From NCBI GenBank assembly GCA_027704905.1, contig CM051007.1, positions 19,580,559 through 19,644,558 on the forward strand: a DNA stretch of 64,000 nucleotides. Reading direction: 5' to 3'. Source of the DNA: Muraenolepis orangiensis. Its lineage: Eukaryota; Chordata; Actinopteri; Gadiformes; Muraenolepididae. Shown here piece by piece: positions 19,027-63,958 of this stretch. The notes under the pieces are model-generated. The model saw only the letters and a list, made by a program, of their open reading frames with translations. It was not told where the DNA came from and made no database searches. How positions within the stretch are numbered: the stretch's first letter is position 1; every line of letters begins with the position of its first letter. A program made the position numbers and the translations under genes.

Positions 19027-19400
19027 CGTTTCTTGCGTGTGGTCGCCGATCTGCTACTCGGGGAAGCCGCGGCATCTGCACCGTAACAGCTGTCAGCATC
19101 ACTGATGCTGAGTCTCAGTGGAGGCATCGGGTCGCTCAGCACGGCGACCGAGCGGCTCCAGTCACACCGATATAGGGATCAACGTTTCGAGGGCTCTGTC
19201 CATTGTCTTTGAATTTCATGTCAATTGTCACATGTGTGTCTGCAAAAGTGTGCTGCTGCTGCCTGCATTGGCTAGGGCGCATTTGTTAAGGAGAGGTAAA
19301 ATAAAAATAAAAATACTATTACAATAAATATCCACTTCGCATGGGTGCCCTTCTATTTAGCTAGGCTTGAACTTAAATCTATATAGGTTCATTATGCATA
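19027..19400 (-). promoter_or_regulatory. Candidate zdhhc18 promoter and 5' UTR
   Basis: Sequence directly upstream of the zdhhc18 ATG is richer in CpG than its surroundings (about 19040-19195). It has no TATA box at a clear distance, as expected for a widely expressed gene. The start site is not determined. Confidence 0.35.
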
Positions 19401-19459
19401 GCATGGCCAATTTGCATCAGTTGTATGTGCGGTGTATGTTTACATGTAGCGTTAAGCAT

Positions 19460-19665
19460 CTAACTCATCCAGCAGCTCACTAGCTTGTTAGCTCCTAACC
19501 CAGCCAGCAGCTCACTAGCTTGTGGCTCCTAACCAGCCAGCAGCTCACTAGCTTCTGTTTAGTTAGCTCACTAGCATCTGAGCTCATAACCCCCAGCCAG
19601 CAGCTCACTGCCTTAGTAGCTCACTAGCTTGTTAGCTGCTAACCCCCAGCCAGCAGCTCACTACC
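19460..19665 (+). repeat. Minisatellite of CAGCCAGCAGCTCACTAGCT units
   Basis: Five to six imperfect copies of a unit about 35 bp long, containing CAGCAGCTCACTAGCTTGTT and GCTCCTAACC, sit upstream of zdhhc18. Confidence 0.85.
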
Positions 19666-22243
19666 ACTCGACACACTCCTTTTAGCACAACAAGCCAATG
19701 CTGCGACCTCCCATTAATCGTGCGTTTTTTTTTTATCTCGTCAGGTGTAAAGGACTTGGCGATAGCATCGAATCTTTTAATATTTCCAACGTAAAAAGTC
19801 CAAAGTTATCGACATGTTTGGGAGTAACGTTATTTAGCCGGACAACCAAACAATACCCGTTGTCTGTAGCCTAGTCGGGTGCAGCCAGCTAAGCTAGCGT
19901 TTATAAACACCATCCCCGCCGGTGGTAAATAAACAAAACACATTTGTGTATCGGTCACACATGCAGAGTGAACATTATGTGGCTTAATACAATCTTACTC
20001 GTGCAAATGTAGACGAATCTCGCATGTCTAGTCAGTATAGTCCTCCCTGAGCTGGATGCCCACAGCTTCACAGCTGTGCGTGGATGTCAGAATGCCTTTA
20101 TTGTCATTGTACAAGTACAACGACATTGTTCAGCGATCCTCATGACAAACGACAATCAAAAAATATAAACTATTTAAAAAATACGTAAACAGGTTCAGAA
20201 AAATCTAATAAAAAAGGTAGTGCAAATAAGAAATGTATGTACATGCAAAAGGTGCAGTGGTGTAAAATGTAATTTGGGTATTGTAGTATTAATGCAAAAC
20301 AGTAGTGTAGTTACACAGAACAGTCGGTGTCAGTGTTCAGTTCTCGTATGGCACTGAGGAACAAACTGTTCTTAGGTCGGTTTGTCCGTCGTTTGATGGA
20401 CCTGGAGCATCTACCAGGTGATGTCCCAGGTGGGAAGAGTCTTTTCGTACGTTGGCTGCTCTACTAAGGCAGCTACAATGCAATAATGTACAATGCATGT
20501 TTGTGTTTGATTCATTATAAATTGTCATCATTTTTAAAAGTGCAATGAAGCTCAGCATCCCATTTGCTGCTCTTATTGTACTATCATTCGTAGTACTATT
20601 ATGTTTGAGGTCTAGTGCATAAACAACATGAGTATAAAGCAAAGGGATCTGGAATATCAATGACTTTTACTAGTTATGGTATACCTTATCCTGAAACCAT
20701 GCAGAATTGGTTGAAGAATAATTGTCATTGTTTAGACGCCATTCATGTAAAGTTAACGTTGTGGGTATTAATACACGTGGTCATTTGAACATATCTATAA
20801 GTAACTTCATTTAAATTTCACGAGGAAATTAGATGTCCCCCATATAGTAGGATGTTTGTTTTATTTAGACCTGACCTGATCTTGTGAAAGGGATTGTAAT
20901 TGTTTTATTAGTATTGGGAAGTTGGGAGGGGATGTGGGTACTCGCGTGTTATACAGGGAAGCGCCCCACTGGGGCAGTGTTGGAGCGCACTGATGACGCT
21001 GTACATCACGTGATGGGGGGAGGTGTCTTCGTGGGGGGTGGTATGGGAATGTAGGGATTTCCATATTTTCGTTTCGCCAATTGCTTGACCAGACAATTAT
21101 ACTACAAGTATGACTCGTCGGTTAATGTTATTCCTCAATAGCCGTGTGTGTGTGTGTGCGTGCGCGTCCCACCACCAGAGGGAGGCACATGGACCCAAGC
21201 ACCATCCAGGGCAATAGACACCAATTGGAGATACTAGGCCATCACCCAGTATAGAGGAGTTTCTAATGGCTAATCAACACCACAATCATGTATTACGTTC
21301 ATAGAAGTCTAATATTTAGTATAATTGTAATCACTTAACATGGTGTGATTATAGTATTGTGTTAAGTCTACATATATAGTACAATGCCACTATAGTATAT
21401 AGTAGAAGTTACTGTATTACACGCTCTTATACTGTATTTCAGTTATTATATACTGTAGCAATGTAACTTAAGATAGGTAGCAATGTAACTTCGTTTTACT
21501 TGACTAGTATGGTTTGTATTGCTGCCTACTGACTTTCTTCCCATGACCACCAGGGGGCACAATGAGCATCATTAAACTATTATTTAGGCTGCATTTAGGA
21601 TTAGTTAGTAACATGAGACAGTTAACCAATTACATTAAGGTTTAAGTCCAGGAACAGGGATATAATATTGAGAATTCTTTCAGATCAGTCCATCGAATAT
21701 TTGCTGCCACTGAAAAAGGACTACCATTATTCAAGAAGATATTTTTCTACGAAATTGAAACTTCCTTAAAAATTTTTTAAAAAAACTTAAAAAGCTTAAA
21801 AATAAACTTGGAAAGCCCATCTCCCCCAAGAGTGACGGTGAACTCATCAGTATGCTCGCATGGTAAACGGTTCCCTGCTAGTGTTGTATATACCATGATA
21901 GGCTCATAAATAAATCACCATTGGTGATCTGGCGGCAAACTGATGAGCAGCATTGTGGCAGGAAGTCAGTTTAATAACGTTGGCTGTGCACACGATAAGG
22001 AGGAGCCCTCTGCCAGCTCAGCACTTCCTGCATCAAGTCTGCCCACGGTTGAGTGCTACAACGCACGCGGGCGTGGTTTTGACAGGACTGCAGCGCTTCC
22101 GTGACGTGGGTACCCCTGAATTAAAACACTTACATTTCAAGGACTTGGATTGTGCTATTGCATTTTCACATTTGATCGTTTAATAAAAAAAAAAAAGCAA
22201 TTAATAAATCCACAGCAGACGTCTTAAGAAGATTTAATGTACA
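19666..22243. other. Intergenic spacer between zdhhc18 and arid1a
   Basis: No exon of another gene, and specifically no sign of PIGV, was recognised. The stretch holds a LINE-like fragment at about 20086-20465, a short (GT)n at about 21143-21160 and AT-rich DNA. Confidence 0.5.
20086..20465 (-). mobile_element. LINE-like 3' fragment
   Basis: GAATGCCTTTATTGTCATTG opens a segment that ends near CATCTACCAGG and contains GAGGAACAAACTGTTC. It resembles the 3' tail of fish non-LTR elements, like the tail of the LINE at 4838. Confidence 0.45.
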
Positions 22244-23087
22244 TTTATTCTTAACACGTGGAACATATAGTATAAAGATTTCATACTGAATAAATGATAT
22301 TCATTAAGCCAAAAAAGGAAAAAAAAGGAATTTACATCAAGTTTAGCTACATCGTCTGAAATACAAATATGCAGAATCCGCATCACTGGAGAAAAAAAAA
22401 CAAAAAAAAACAAATAAAGAATCAAACCGTTTCTTCTTCTTCGTCATCTTCTTCATCGGGGTTCTAAGTGTGTTTGATTTTCCGCAGGAGCTCAACCGTT
22501 TATCATTGTATTTTCCGTTGAAGGTTGGTTTTGAATTCTCTACACCTTGGACCAGAGTGAAACTGAAACGGAATTTGTGCATGGAGACAGTGAGAGGGGG
22601 GGAGGGCGCGGGGAAACAACGTCAAGTCGTCCCTTGACGACCGACGCCCAGGTGAGTGTAACCTTTTTCATTGTCACAGATTAAAATAAACAAACAAACC
22701 TATAAAATAAAAAAAAAGTGAAGAGTAACAGAGGGTGAGGGTGGGTGGGTGGGTGGGGGAGGAGGCGAAGGGAGAGGGAGGCAAAGAGAGAGGTGTGTGG
22801 AGCAGGAGCGGGGAGGGGTGTAGGAGGATAGGGGAGTGTAATGTACAACATCTTAATATATATATACAGCAGCGCAGCAGCTCAGACTGCACCTAGAGTC
22901 TCGAGGACCGGTCCTACAAGGAGGAGAGTTGGAGGGGGAGGGGGGGGGGGGGGGAATAGGGGGTGACTTTCTTTTACAAAGGGTCAAGTCATTACAATCA
23001 AGAGGGACAAAGAAGAGGTCAGGGTGTTGTCTGTTCACCGTACTTTGGAGAGGTGGCTGGGAGGGGCTAGGTGTGGGTGGGTGGGAG

Positions 23088-23126
<39 letters not shown>

Positions 23127-24210
23127 CTGTGTCTTTCGTACGTTCGTTCGTTTTCTCTCAACATTAGCTAAAATTTTCGTTTTTAAAAACTACAGTTCGC
23201 TGCCAAGCCAGCAATTTTTATCTCAGTGTGAAACAGTATTATTACAGTATGTTTACAGTTTGTCGTTTTTTTTTCGTATTTTTCCCAACAAAAAAAGAAG
23301 AAAAAAAAAAAGTGTACAGTACAGAAAAAAAACCAAAAAAACAAAAATAAAATATGCCCTACATTCTACTGCACAGGCCTCCCGTCCGAAAAGTGTTTCC
23401 CAGGGACCAGAGGAGCTGGCATCCTGTACGTAGGAAGTGGTGGTGGAGAGGGGGGGGGGGGGGGGGGGCGAGGTGTTGAGTATATAATATCTAAGGTTAC
23501 AGCAATTAGAACCACACCGCGAGTCTCACTTAGCTTCCAAAACATGAACTTACAAGACCACCCCCTGCCCCCCCAACCCTCCCCGCAAGCCCCCCTCCCC
23601 CCCCCACTATTTTTGGAGAGGTGGGGGAGGGTGGGAGGGGGGGGACCCGGGCACATGTAATCCCCCAAACTCACTGTAAACGAGACAGCAACTTTGGTTA
23701 CAGTTTAAACGTATTCATTTATTCATTTTTTATGACATTTTTTTCTTCATTTTTATAAAAAAAAAAAAAAAAAAAGTTATTTAATTTCCTTTCGGGGGGG
23801 GGGGGGGGATGGGCGGGGCGAGGGGGAAACATGTTCTTCGCTAAATCTTGCGCGAGCATCTTTCTTTTCTCTCTTTCGGTCTTTCCAGACATTTTAAAAT
23901 CCACAGCTACTTCATGATAGTCCTTCCTTTAGTGAGAAGCAGGGGGTGGGGGGGGGGGGGGGTTTGGGGACAGTGGAATCCGAGGTGATTTTTGCATAAA
24001 TTAAAAAAAGAAGGAAAGAGAAGAAATGAAAGGACAGTTCGTATTCGCTCTTTTAAGTTCTCTGCACTCGCTCGCAACAGACTCACACACGCACACACAA
24101 AAATGAGGGTGGGGTCGGTGGTTTTGGAGGGAGGGAGGGAGGGAGGGAGGGAGGGAGGAGGGGGGGGGCAAAGAGAGGAGAGCGGTGGCATGAGACCCCC
24201 CTCATGGCTG
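22244..24210 (-). other. arid1a 3' UTR (inferred extent)
   Basis: Downstream of the arid1a stop the strand is strongly biased, with many G- or A-runs on the plus strand (for example about 23451-23468 and 23797-23808) and (GGGA)n at about 24127-24159. A minus-strand AATAAA at 22249-22244 is the last plausible polyadenylation signal and defines the extent given. Earlier signals may also be used. Confidence 0.45.
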
Positions 24211-54886
<30,676 letters not shown>

Positions 54887-55304
54887 CTAGAGGGAGGAAG
54901 GTGAGAACACAACAGACCAATGTGAGCAAACCTCCAGGGTCAAAAACGTGCGAAAACCGTGTTTCGTGGAGATAAGCGTTTGCACAAAAAAATCAAATGC
55001 GAAATGTCAACATACAATGTCTTTTTTTCTGGGGGAGGGGTTTACTCGCGAGTAAGACAAAAACAACAAAAACACAGGATGAAAAGAGCTCTGGATTTAC
55101 TCTCAAGACTGGATTTACCCTAAGAATGAAAAGAAAAGCAGGGAGGGAAAAAAAGAAAAAACACACTGGCCATGAATGAATGAGAGGATAAGTCTACTAT
55201 GCAAGCATTTCTACGCCAGGATTTTTTTTCCCAGCCTGGAGATCATTGTGCCAGTGGGGGGGATAGGGTTTCACTGTAGTCATCTGGGAGCCGAAATGGG
55301 AAGG

Positions 55305-55305
<1 letters not shown>

Positions 55306-55391
<86 letters not shown>
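55306..55391 (+). repeat. (GT)n microsatellite
   Basis: About 43 GT units in arid1a intron 1. Confidence 0.98.
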
Positions 55392-55393
<2 letters not shown>

Positions 55394-55695
55394 CGGGGGA
55401 CGGCTTTCTAATAAGCGTTCCAAGGAAATGGAAGTGTGTCTGTGGTGGCTGGAACCCAGCCGGGCCCCAACAGCTGGGGGAAACGTCACCGGGGAAAATG
55501 ATGGGCGGGTGAGGCGGGGGATGGGGAGGGAGGGAGGGGGGAGGGGGGTGCGCACATGACCTCGACGGGGCCCTGTGGCTTGGAATTCGAATGTAAGCAG
55601 TTAGCGCCACTCTACAACATCGGAAACCAGGGGAACAAAAAAAAAAAGTAAAAGTTGACAATAGGAAGGCTTTGCAAATCAGCAACTGTAGGTCA

Positions 55696-55697
<2 letters not shown>

Positions 55698-55782
<85 letters not shown>
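55698..55782 (+). repeat. (GT)n microsatellite
   Basis: About 42 GT units in arid1a intron 1. Confidence 0.98.
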
Positions 55783-55783
<1 letters not shown>

Positions 55784-56107
55784 AGCTTGACCTACACTTT
55801 CCTCAGAAAGCTAATTGAACGAAAGGATAGCTGCCTGATGTGCATGTCTGAGTGGCCTCTAACTGGTGCCCCTCTCGTGGGTCATTTAACGTACGCTGTA
55901 TCCCCCGCGGCGCTTTAGCCGGCTCGCAGACGTGTGTATCCAGCCGACGGCGGCGGAGGCAGCATTGGCGGTAGCAGGAGAAGAAAAATAAATAAATAAA
56001 TAAATAAATAAATAAAGGCAGCCACTGCTTTTTGAAGCGGCAAACACCTCGAGGCCAGCTGACCTCAAGGCAAGCAGTCACACAGCTTCCACCCCTTCCC
56101 ACGGTTA

Positions 56108-56110
<3 letters not shown>

Positions 56111-56160
<50 letters not shown>
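56111..56160 (+). repeat. (GT)n microsatellite
   Basis: About 25 GT units in arid1a intron 1. Confidence 0.98.
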
Positions 56161-56162
<2 letters not shown>

Positions 56163-56705
56163 TTCCTTCTCCCTCACTCTGGGAGGAAAAAAAAGCAAAA
56201 CACTAAACCAAACAAAAAAAAAAAACCTCTTCCCCTGGTTAAAGGAAGACAACCACCAGCCGTTCTATTTATAGCCAGGGCCAGACGAAGAGTGAGGGCA
56301 GTGTGCCGAAAATGTAACAGGTCCCAGCTGCACGGCTGTTTGAACCCAGGCCAGCGCTCCGCTCTTCCCGGCCTTCAATAAAGCAGCAGGGCTTTGGCAC
56401 TCCATGAATGACAAGGCGGCGGCGCACGGGGAAGGAAGGCGGGGCATTGGGGAGCGTGGACATGTGTTTGGCTTGGACACACACACACACAACATTGTTG
56501 GGAGGCAACAGGTTGTTTTTTTGTGTTATTCTTCTTCTTATTGGGGATCCCGATATCATAGATGCTTACAAACAATATAGCTGACCAACACACCCACCCC
56601 GGTGACATGCTTCGACGGATATGGCGGGCGGGTGGCCGTTAGGAAGAGGGCAATTCCAGCTCCGCTACTGGTTTTCCCTTCCCCCAGGCAACTACCCCAG
56701 CTCGC

Positions 56706-56922
<217 letters not shown>

Positions 56923-58073
56923 CGAAGGGACTTTACAGTGTCCCGGTGGGTGGGGGGAGGGATGCATGCAAATGGTAGCCGTGCCCAAGTAGATACAGAC
57001 AGACACACGCATGACCTCCGATGCACTTTAAACCCGGGTCAGCCTCTGTGTGTGTGTAGTAGTAGTGAGGAAACTGGGGGAGAGCCATATGATACCTCAA
57101 AATATCTTCGCACCCGACCCCTGAACACACACACACACACCCCCCCCCCTCTGTCAGAAATAGAGCAAGGTCATGGTTTGTTGACAGTCCACAGCTCTGC
57201 ACCCCCCCCCCCAGCCCCTCCCAACATGGGGTATCTTGTTGTCCCATTGTCCAAGGCGACCAAGCTTGTCCACATAAGAATGAAGTAGGAGGGAGGGAGG
57301 GAGGGAGGGAGGGAGAGAGGGTGGGTGGAGGGGGGGGGGGGGTGGTCTACCTCTAGCGCCTCCGCTAATGAGCTAATTGAGCAGTTACGCTTTTCTTTTT
57401 TTCCTTCTTTTTACGCGGCCCATAAAGTCCTCAGCACGTGGCTAAGCGGCCTCTTGGAGATCGGGCAATCCACATGGACGCCTGCATGCTCAGAGTCCAA
57501 GCGGACTCCGAAACAACACACTGCTGCCTGTAATTAATCAGACCATCTATTCACCCCCTCCGCTCACCAGAGCTGGCTGGGCCTTTACAAGGAAAGCGGG
57601 AGAGTTCTTTTAATACCACCACCACCACCACCACATGGAGGACATTTTGATTAACTGCAGTTGGCATGAAAAGTAAATACGTATAGGAAATTACGATTAG
57701 TTGATCAACTTTATATGGGAATTGGCAGAAAAGCAGTTCCAAGGACGGATTTTTTGGGTTCACAATGAATGACGTTGGTGGCTTTCCCTCCAGCTTGCGA
57801 TGCGGATTTTGCCGTTATTTATAGCAAAACTTTAAAGACGGAGTTGAAGCCAATGCAGACGATTGTTATTTGCGGCCCTAAATCACGATAAACAATGCAT
57901 GTTTACATAGACCTCATGCATTGGCATGAATGCGCATGCGGCTCCCCATTGGAATAGGATACAGTGGGTGATGCATAGTGAGTATGCAAGCACCCACGTG
58001 TACTACACATGCAGATGGCCCCTGTGTATTTCCTTACCAACCCAAAAACACATCTCGGGATGTAGTCACATCT

Positions 58074-58097
58074 CGGGCGCAACAAACCGACGGTACG

Positions 58098-58157
<60 letters not shown>

Positions 58158-58192
58158 CGGGTGTTGGATGTTTGACATACAAAAACGACGAG
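58074..58192 (+). repeat. (CA)n-carrying duplicated element, copy A
   Basis: CGGGCGCAACAAACCGACGG and TACGAGTTTC, then about 26 CA units, then TTGGATGTTTGACATACAAA and AACGACGAG. Both flanks are identical to those of copy B at 62022-62280, in the same orientation. Confidence 0.85.
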
Positions 58193-60555
58193 ATGCTTTT
58201 TTTTTTTTTTAATGACGAGCCACGATCGCTGGCATTTAAGAAAGGGTCACTTTCACACAGGAAGTAGATATTAGTGAACAACGTGTGAGCTCCTGCTCAA
58301 ACTAGTCTTCCACTGGTTAGTGAAAACCATACAGTGAAAGGAGCCAGTAGCTATGGTCCACAGAGATGCAGGAGGGGCTTAAGGACAGAGGCATAGAATT
58401 GACTGTAAAAAAAATAAAAATGAAATAAATAAAAATGTTACAGTACACACAGTTAACATCAATGATCAATCATGCTAAAAACTGACATTGTTTTTACACC
58501 ATTTTCATAATGATCTGTAATTTGACTCGTCACAATCGTTACCATTGGTTGATACCATGCTGGGTCCTCAACTCAAAACACTTCCGATACCACTGGATTT
58601 AAACGGGCAAGGTTCCCCATTGTGAGGAAGAAACTAAAAGTGAAACTAACCATTTTCATTAATAAAAAGCAAAGATTAGCTCCAAGGTTTTTCCGGCAAG
58701 TGGAGGGAGGGTTGCCGGTTTGATTCCTCCGCCCCGGGGCGACCCCGTCTGTGCCGGACACCTGACGACTATGTGGTGAGTTAATGACTCGACGCATGGT
58801 CTCTGGGTCTAGATTTAGCAATATTGAAAGGCGGTTTCATTTTAGACAAGCTACAACCACGACAAAAAGACACCAGGAGAAGAAAAATGGGGGGTTTTTT
58901 TGGTTGAAAAAAGCAGAGTGTGGTAAACCTATTAGGTCCCACAAAACCCGGGGAGGCGATTAAGGTAAATCGTGGCCATCCATCAAAACGAGACACGTGC
59001 ACTTATGCTCTCTCTCTCTCCCCCTCACTCTGCCCAGTCATCTAATCAATTTGCCAGAGGAAACTCCTCCCATGTCATGTTCTCTTAAATAAATATATAA
59101 ACACATGCAATTAGCACATGGCTAATCTGCATAGAGGAAAGCCAGGGCACTCCTTGGCAGCAGCCGTTTCCTTGGGGAGTATTGTCTCAAGACCACAACA
59201 CTGGTGTGGCTGAGAGGGGTGTGTAAGTGTATGTGATGTGTGTAACTGTATGTGTATGTGTGGGCGGGGGGGGAGGTTCCGATCCAGGTTTGTGTAAGCT
59301 AAGTATACACTGTGTATAAAGGAGGTGTGTGTGTGGGTGTGTGGTGTGTGTGGTGTGTGTGTGTGTGTGGTGGTGGTGTGGGTGTGTGTGTGTGTGTGTG
59401 TGGCCTCGATCGCGCTTAGTGGGCCGAGTCAAGCAGATGGACGCTAGAAGGGGAGGGGACATAAACAACTGCTGCTAATTTAATCGGCCACATGGCCTCG
59501 CCACACACACATTGTTTTGCGTGGCACTCCTTTTGTGTGTGTGTGTGTGGTGTGTGTGGTGTGTGCGTGTGCACGCATAGTTTAGTTTGTTTGACAGGGG
59601 CCATGCACAACACAACCGTTGGGTCACAGTTAGCTTACATAGCTCATTTACATCTGCAGACCGTGGGCAGAAGGATATTATAGAACAGCACAATGCAATA
59701 GAAACAATTAAAAACAACAACAAGTTACTAAACGGGGCATCACATGTAAAACACCATCATACACAAATACAAACAGGTTTAGATCAGTGATCGCAGGACG
59801 GTTTAAGGAGTAAAAGGCCGACCCTCAGATGTTGTGTGCCTAACACATCAGGCGTGTGTTTGGTCCGGGCCAGACACCAGAAGCCTTGCACGTCACAAGA
59901 GAACCGCTTTCTCACTGGGAACAAGGAGCACGGATCACAGAGAGAAAAAACATAAGGGGGGGGGGGGGGGGGGACGGAACACGGAGCGACAGCGTTCCCG
60001 ACCACTCCCGAAAAGACTTGAAAGCCTCGCACTGACGCTTAGGTCGGTGGAAGACTAGGCTCGCCACCGCCGCCGCCGAAAGCCCCACAGAGGAGGGGAA
60101 ATTCACCGTGTGCCGCGACGAGGAGAAACTGTTTCTCGCAATCCATTAATGTAAATATTGCAGCTGCACCACACACACACACACACACACATTAGGTAAC
60201 CTGTGGTAGAATGGGTTTTTTTAGGAAGTAGAGCAGGGAAAGAAAATAGGCTATATAAATACCAAATGTAAACAAGGCATCGGGTGAGAGAGAGGGATAG
60301 AGGGGGGGGGGGGGGGGGGAGGAAAAGGCACATGACATGGGCAATTAAGGCAATTAGAGTTTCCTTCTTACCACATCCCTCTCTGTGGATCCAGCTTTGA
60401 ACAGACTGGCCCAGGATAACATGAGAAAAAAGTAAAATACTACTACTACTACTCCAGAGAGAGCAAGAGAGACAACAGAGCGCCACTTACACCAGTCACA
60501 CAGATGTTCTCCCAGCTGTTCTGCAGGATGATAAAAGATTTTTTTTCTCTACAAG

Positions 60556-60578
60556 GGGGGGGGGGGGGGGGGGGGGGG
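60556..60578 (+). repeat. Poly-G run
   Basis: About 23 consecutive G. Similar runs occur near 59957, 60302, 61325 and 62850 in this intron. Confidence 0.9.
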
Positions 60579-61779
60579 AATCACAGAGGCTTAAGCCTAC
60601 TTGATTTCTCTGGGTTGTTTGTTTGTGGTTGATGTCAGTGTTGTAGTTTATCATGCGGCTGCCTGTACACAACAAAGAAAGCAGGGGATGTTTGGGGAGG
60701 TTTGCAAAAGGACGTCGTTAGCCTCCAGGGGCACAAGAGGTGGGCGAGAGCGTCGGCCAATAAGAGTGATGGAGTGATCAAACGCTAAGGGACGGGGCGA
60801 GAGACAGGTGGAGCTACAGAGAGAAAGGGGAGAGACAAGAGCAGGGTAGGTCTAGGGCGATATGGAAAAGGGGATTTTCGCGATAGTCACTTTTACACGA
60901 TTCGATATCACGATTATGCCTAATAATTAACGAGTGGACATTCAAAGTACAGCATCAGACTTAAAACGTCCTTTGTCATTTCAAACGTGGCATTTTGATC
61001 ATGTCATGGGCATATTTAATTTGGACTCTAGTTCTCCAAAGTCCCTAAAATGCAAGCACACTCAAAAAGAAAGCAAACAAGAATATTGAATTATTTCTCT
61101 GCCCCAGACCCAGCGCTAAATGACCAAACGGTTGTTGCTTGTTGCTACACTGCGCACGGTCTAGCTGTTGCACACACACACACAGCCGGCCAGGCAGCAG
61201 TGTTCTGAAGGAGCGGCTAATTCTGCACCTTGAACCCGAGTCTCTCTGGCGGACACCCAACAGACACGTCCGCTGGCAGCAGGTGCCAAGCGAGTGCGAC
61301 GGGTAAAAAGTTGTACTTTCTGTGGGGGGGGGGGGGGGGGGGGTCGTAAAAGTCACGGGAGTGGAATACGCCGCTAAATGGTGAAGTTAGTTCCCTGCAT
61401 GGATGATAAATATATAAATAAATAAAATTTGAATCCACGACAAGCAACTAGACAATGTTGAATTTGGCGCGCACAACAGCCCGCTGCTCTAAAAATAGGA
61501 AGAGATGCCACTTTAGAAAATAATGAATCATACCGAATAACTCAAGTGTATATTACGAGTACAAATGTGCGCACCATACGACACATCTTTTGTAGCTTTG
61601 TAGAAAATAAACGGCAATAGCACCAACACACACACCGACCCAGTTTACTCAGGAGACAAAAAAAAAAGACATCCAAATACATCACCGTCTGTTCAATTCT
61701 TAGGTCTCAATATTGATTCATATTTTTTCATAGCTACAGAACCTAGAGTAATGTCAAAAAAGAGAGAGCGAGAGAGATG

Positions 61780-61792
61780 CAGACAGACAGAC

Positions 61793-61831
<39 letters not shown>

Positions 61832-61856
61832 GACAGACAGACAGACAGAGAGAGAA
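61780..61856 (+). repeat. Duplicated GACAGACAGACAGACAGAGA block
   Basis: Two copies of ATGCAGACAGACAGACAGAC separated by a (GA)n run, about 50 bases apart. Confidence 0.85.
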
Positions 61857-62021
61857 CAGTTACACCTGGACACGGAGCAATGCAAAACCGCCAGGTGGAG
61901 GGAAGGAGCGCTCTGGGCCCGACAGTTACAACAGCCATGCTGGGACACGCCCATGTTTATCAGAAGTCAGCGGCGCGGCGGTTGGAGACAATGGTGCAAC
62001 TGTACGGCGGGGGCCGTGACG

Positions 62022-62280
<259 letters not shown>

Positions 62281-63062
62281 TCGTAACAATACTTAGAAAC
62301 GCTATTAGCACTGTAGATGTGGGGTGGGGTGGAGGAGAAGAGAGGTTAAGAGTTGTCTGATTACAAACATTATAGTTAGGTTATTCGCTCAACCCGGAGA
62401 ATTTTTGGGTAATCCTTCGTCGAGTGTATCCGAGTGTATCCCGTCGACGTGGCACGCTGTGAAAAGGTCAAATTAGGAGCCCTAAAATACCTAGTCAGGA
62501 ACAACAAGTGGTTCTAGTCTATGTTTTTGTTTTGTTGTGAGAGCAGCACGGCGTGCGAGACTCCGGTACGACGAATTACACAGTTGAGTCTAATCGGGGC
62601 AACATAGCATTTCATTAGCGTGTATGGAAGAAGGAAGAAAAAAAAAAAATGTTTAAAAAAAAAAAAAAGATTGCGCCATCCAATAGCTACAATGCCTGAC
62701 AATGAAGAACGATAAATATAATTACCGAATTCATTGCTCGTTAAATAGAAGTCAATTAATTATTGGGCAATCATGCACATCGAGTCAATGGATTCCGAAA
62801 TCGGAGAAATTAAAGGCCGGGGGGGGGGGGGACTCCTCTTGAAAGTTGGGGGGGGGGGGGGGGGGGGGAGGCGGAGGAGAGTGCAGTCTGTTTGGCTGTA
62901 GGGCTCCATCGGCACACACTCCCTTCAACTCTGTCCTCCTTGTCGTCTCAAAGGCATTTTGTTTGGTTTTGTGCAGGTCTACAAGATCTGTGTTGTGAGC
63001 TACTCCTCGGTATCAACACATAACATTTTATTTTTTTTATAAAAAGGTCAACAACTTTTCAC

Positions 63063-63925
63063 AACACACACACACACACACACACACACTTCAGAGAGAG
63101 GGGATATATTACTATGCTAATCTGGAGCATTTCCAAAAAGGTAAATGTCAAAAGAAATGAATTACCTTCATATTCGACATCGCCCCAACGCAATAGCCAG
63201 AGTGTGACATTTGTCCACGGCGGAGGGTCATTTTTGTCGCCAATGCATTCCCAATGTACACGAGTGGTGGGCGTGCCCTTTTCCCCGGGTAATGTGACCA
63301 TGGAATTGGAGAATAACAAGGTCCCGCTCTGGTCATCGGGTCCAGACCAGAATTACAGAGACCACTTCGCCCTTGTTCAGCAATTCCAAGAATGACGACT
63401 GGACAAAGTGCCAGGTAAGAGTGGACAGCGCTGGGCAAAAAATGTGCCTTGTGCTGTACAAATACAATACAGGAGCTGTGCACTTACTGACGCACTGGAC
63501 CCGGGAGTAACATGGTCCGATGGGAGACAAGGCCAGGTAGACCAAGATCCATTCGTAATATTGTAAGGAAGCTCCATCATAGTCTCAAAAACGGTGTTGT
63601 ACAGTAAAGCGACCACGTTCACATTTTGTGAACTTGTCAGACTTGTTCACAGGGAAGTTAAATTAACCGGCTTGCTCGTCATATATTAATGACCCTTTAT
63701 TCTGTTTTGGGTTGGTTTATTATTATTTTTAACCATAATTGGGGTGGTCATAAAAGATTTGAGCATCTCAATATGGCCCAGCCTCACAGTTTACAAACAA
63801 GAATAGGCAGATAGGGAGGAAGCCAGGGACCCAGAGAGAGACAGAGACGGGAGAGATGGATGGCTCAGTTGCACGTGGAGCCCAGACAGGTCAGAGAGGA
63901 TCCTGAGGCAGCTAACAGAGAGCGA

Positions 63926-63956
<31 letters not shown>
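63063..63956 (+). repeat. Short (CA)n tracts at the right edge
   Basis: CA runs at about 63065-63088 and 63929-63956. The sequence between them is AT-balanced and shows no gene. Confidence 0.8.
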
Positions 63957-63958
<2 letters not shown>

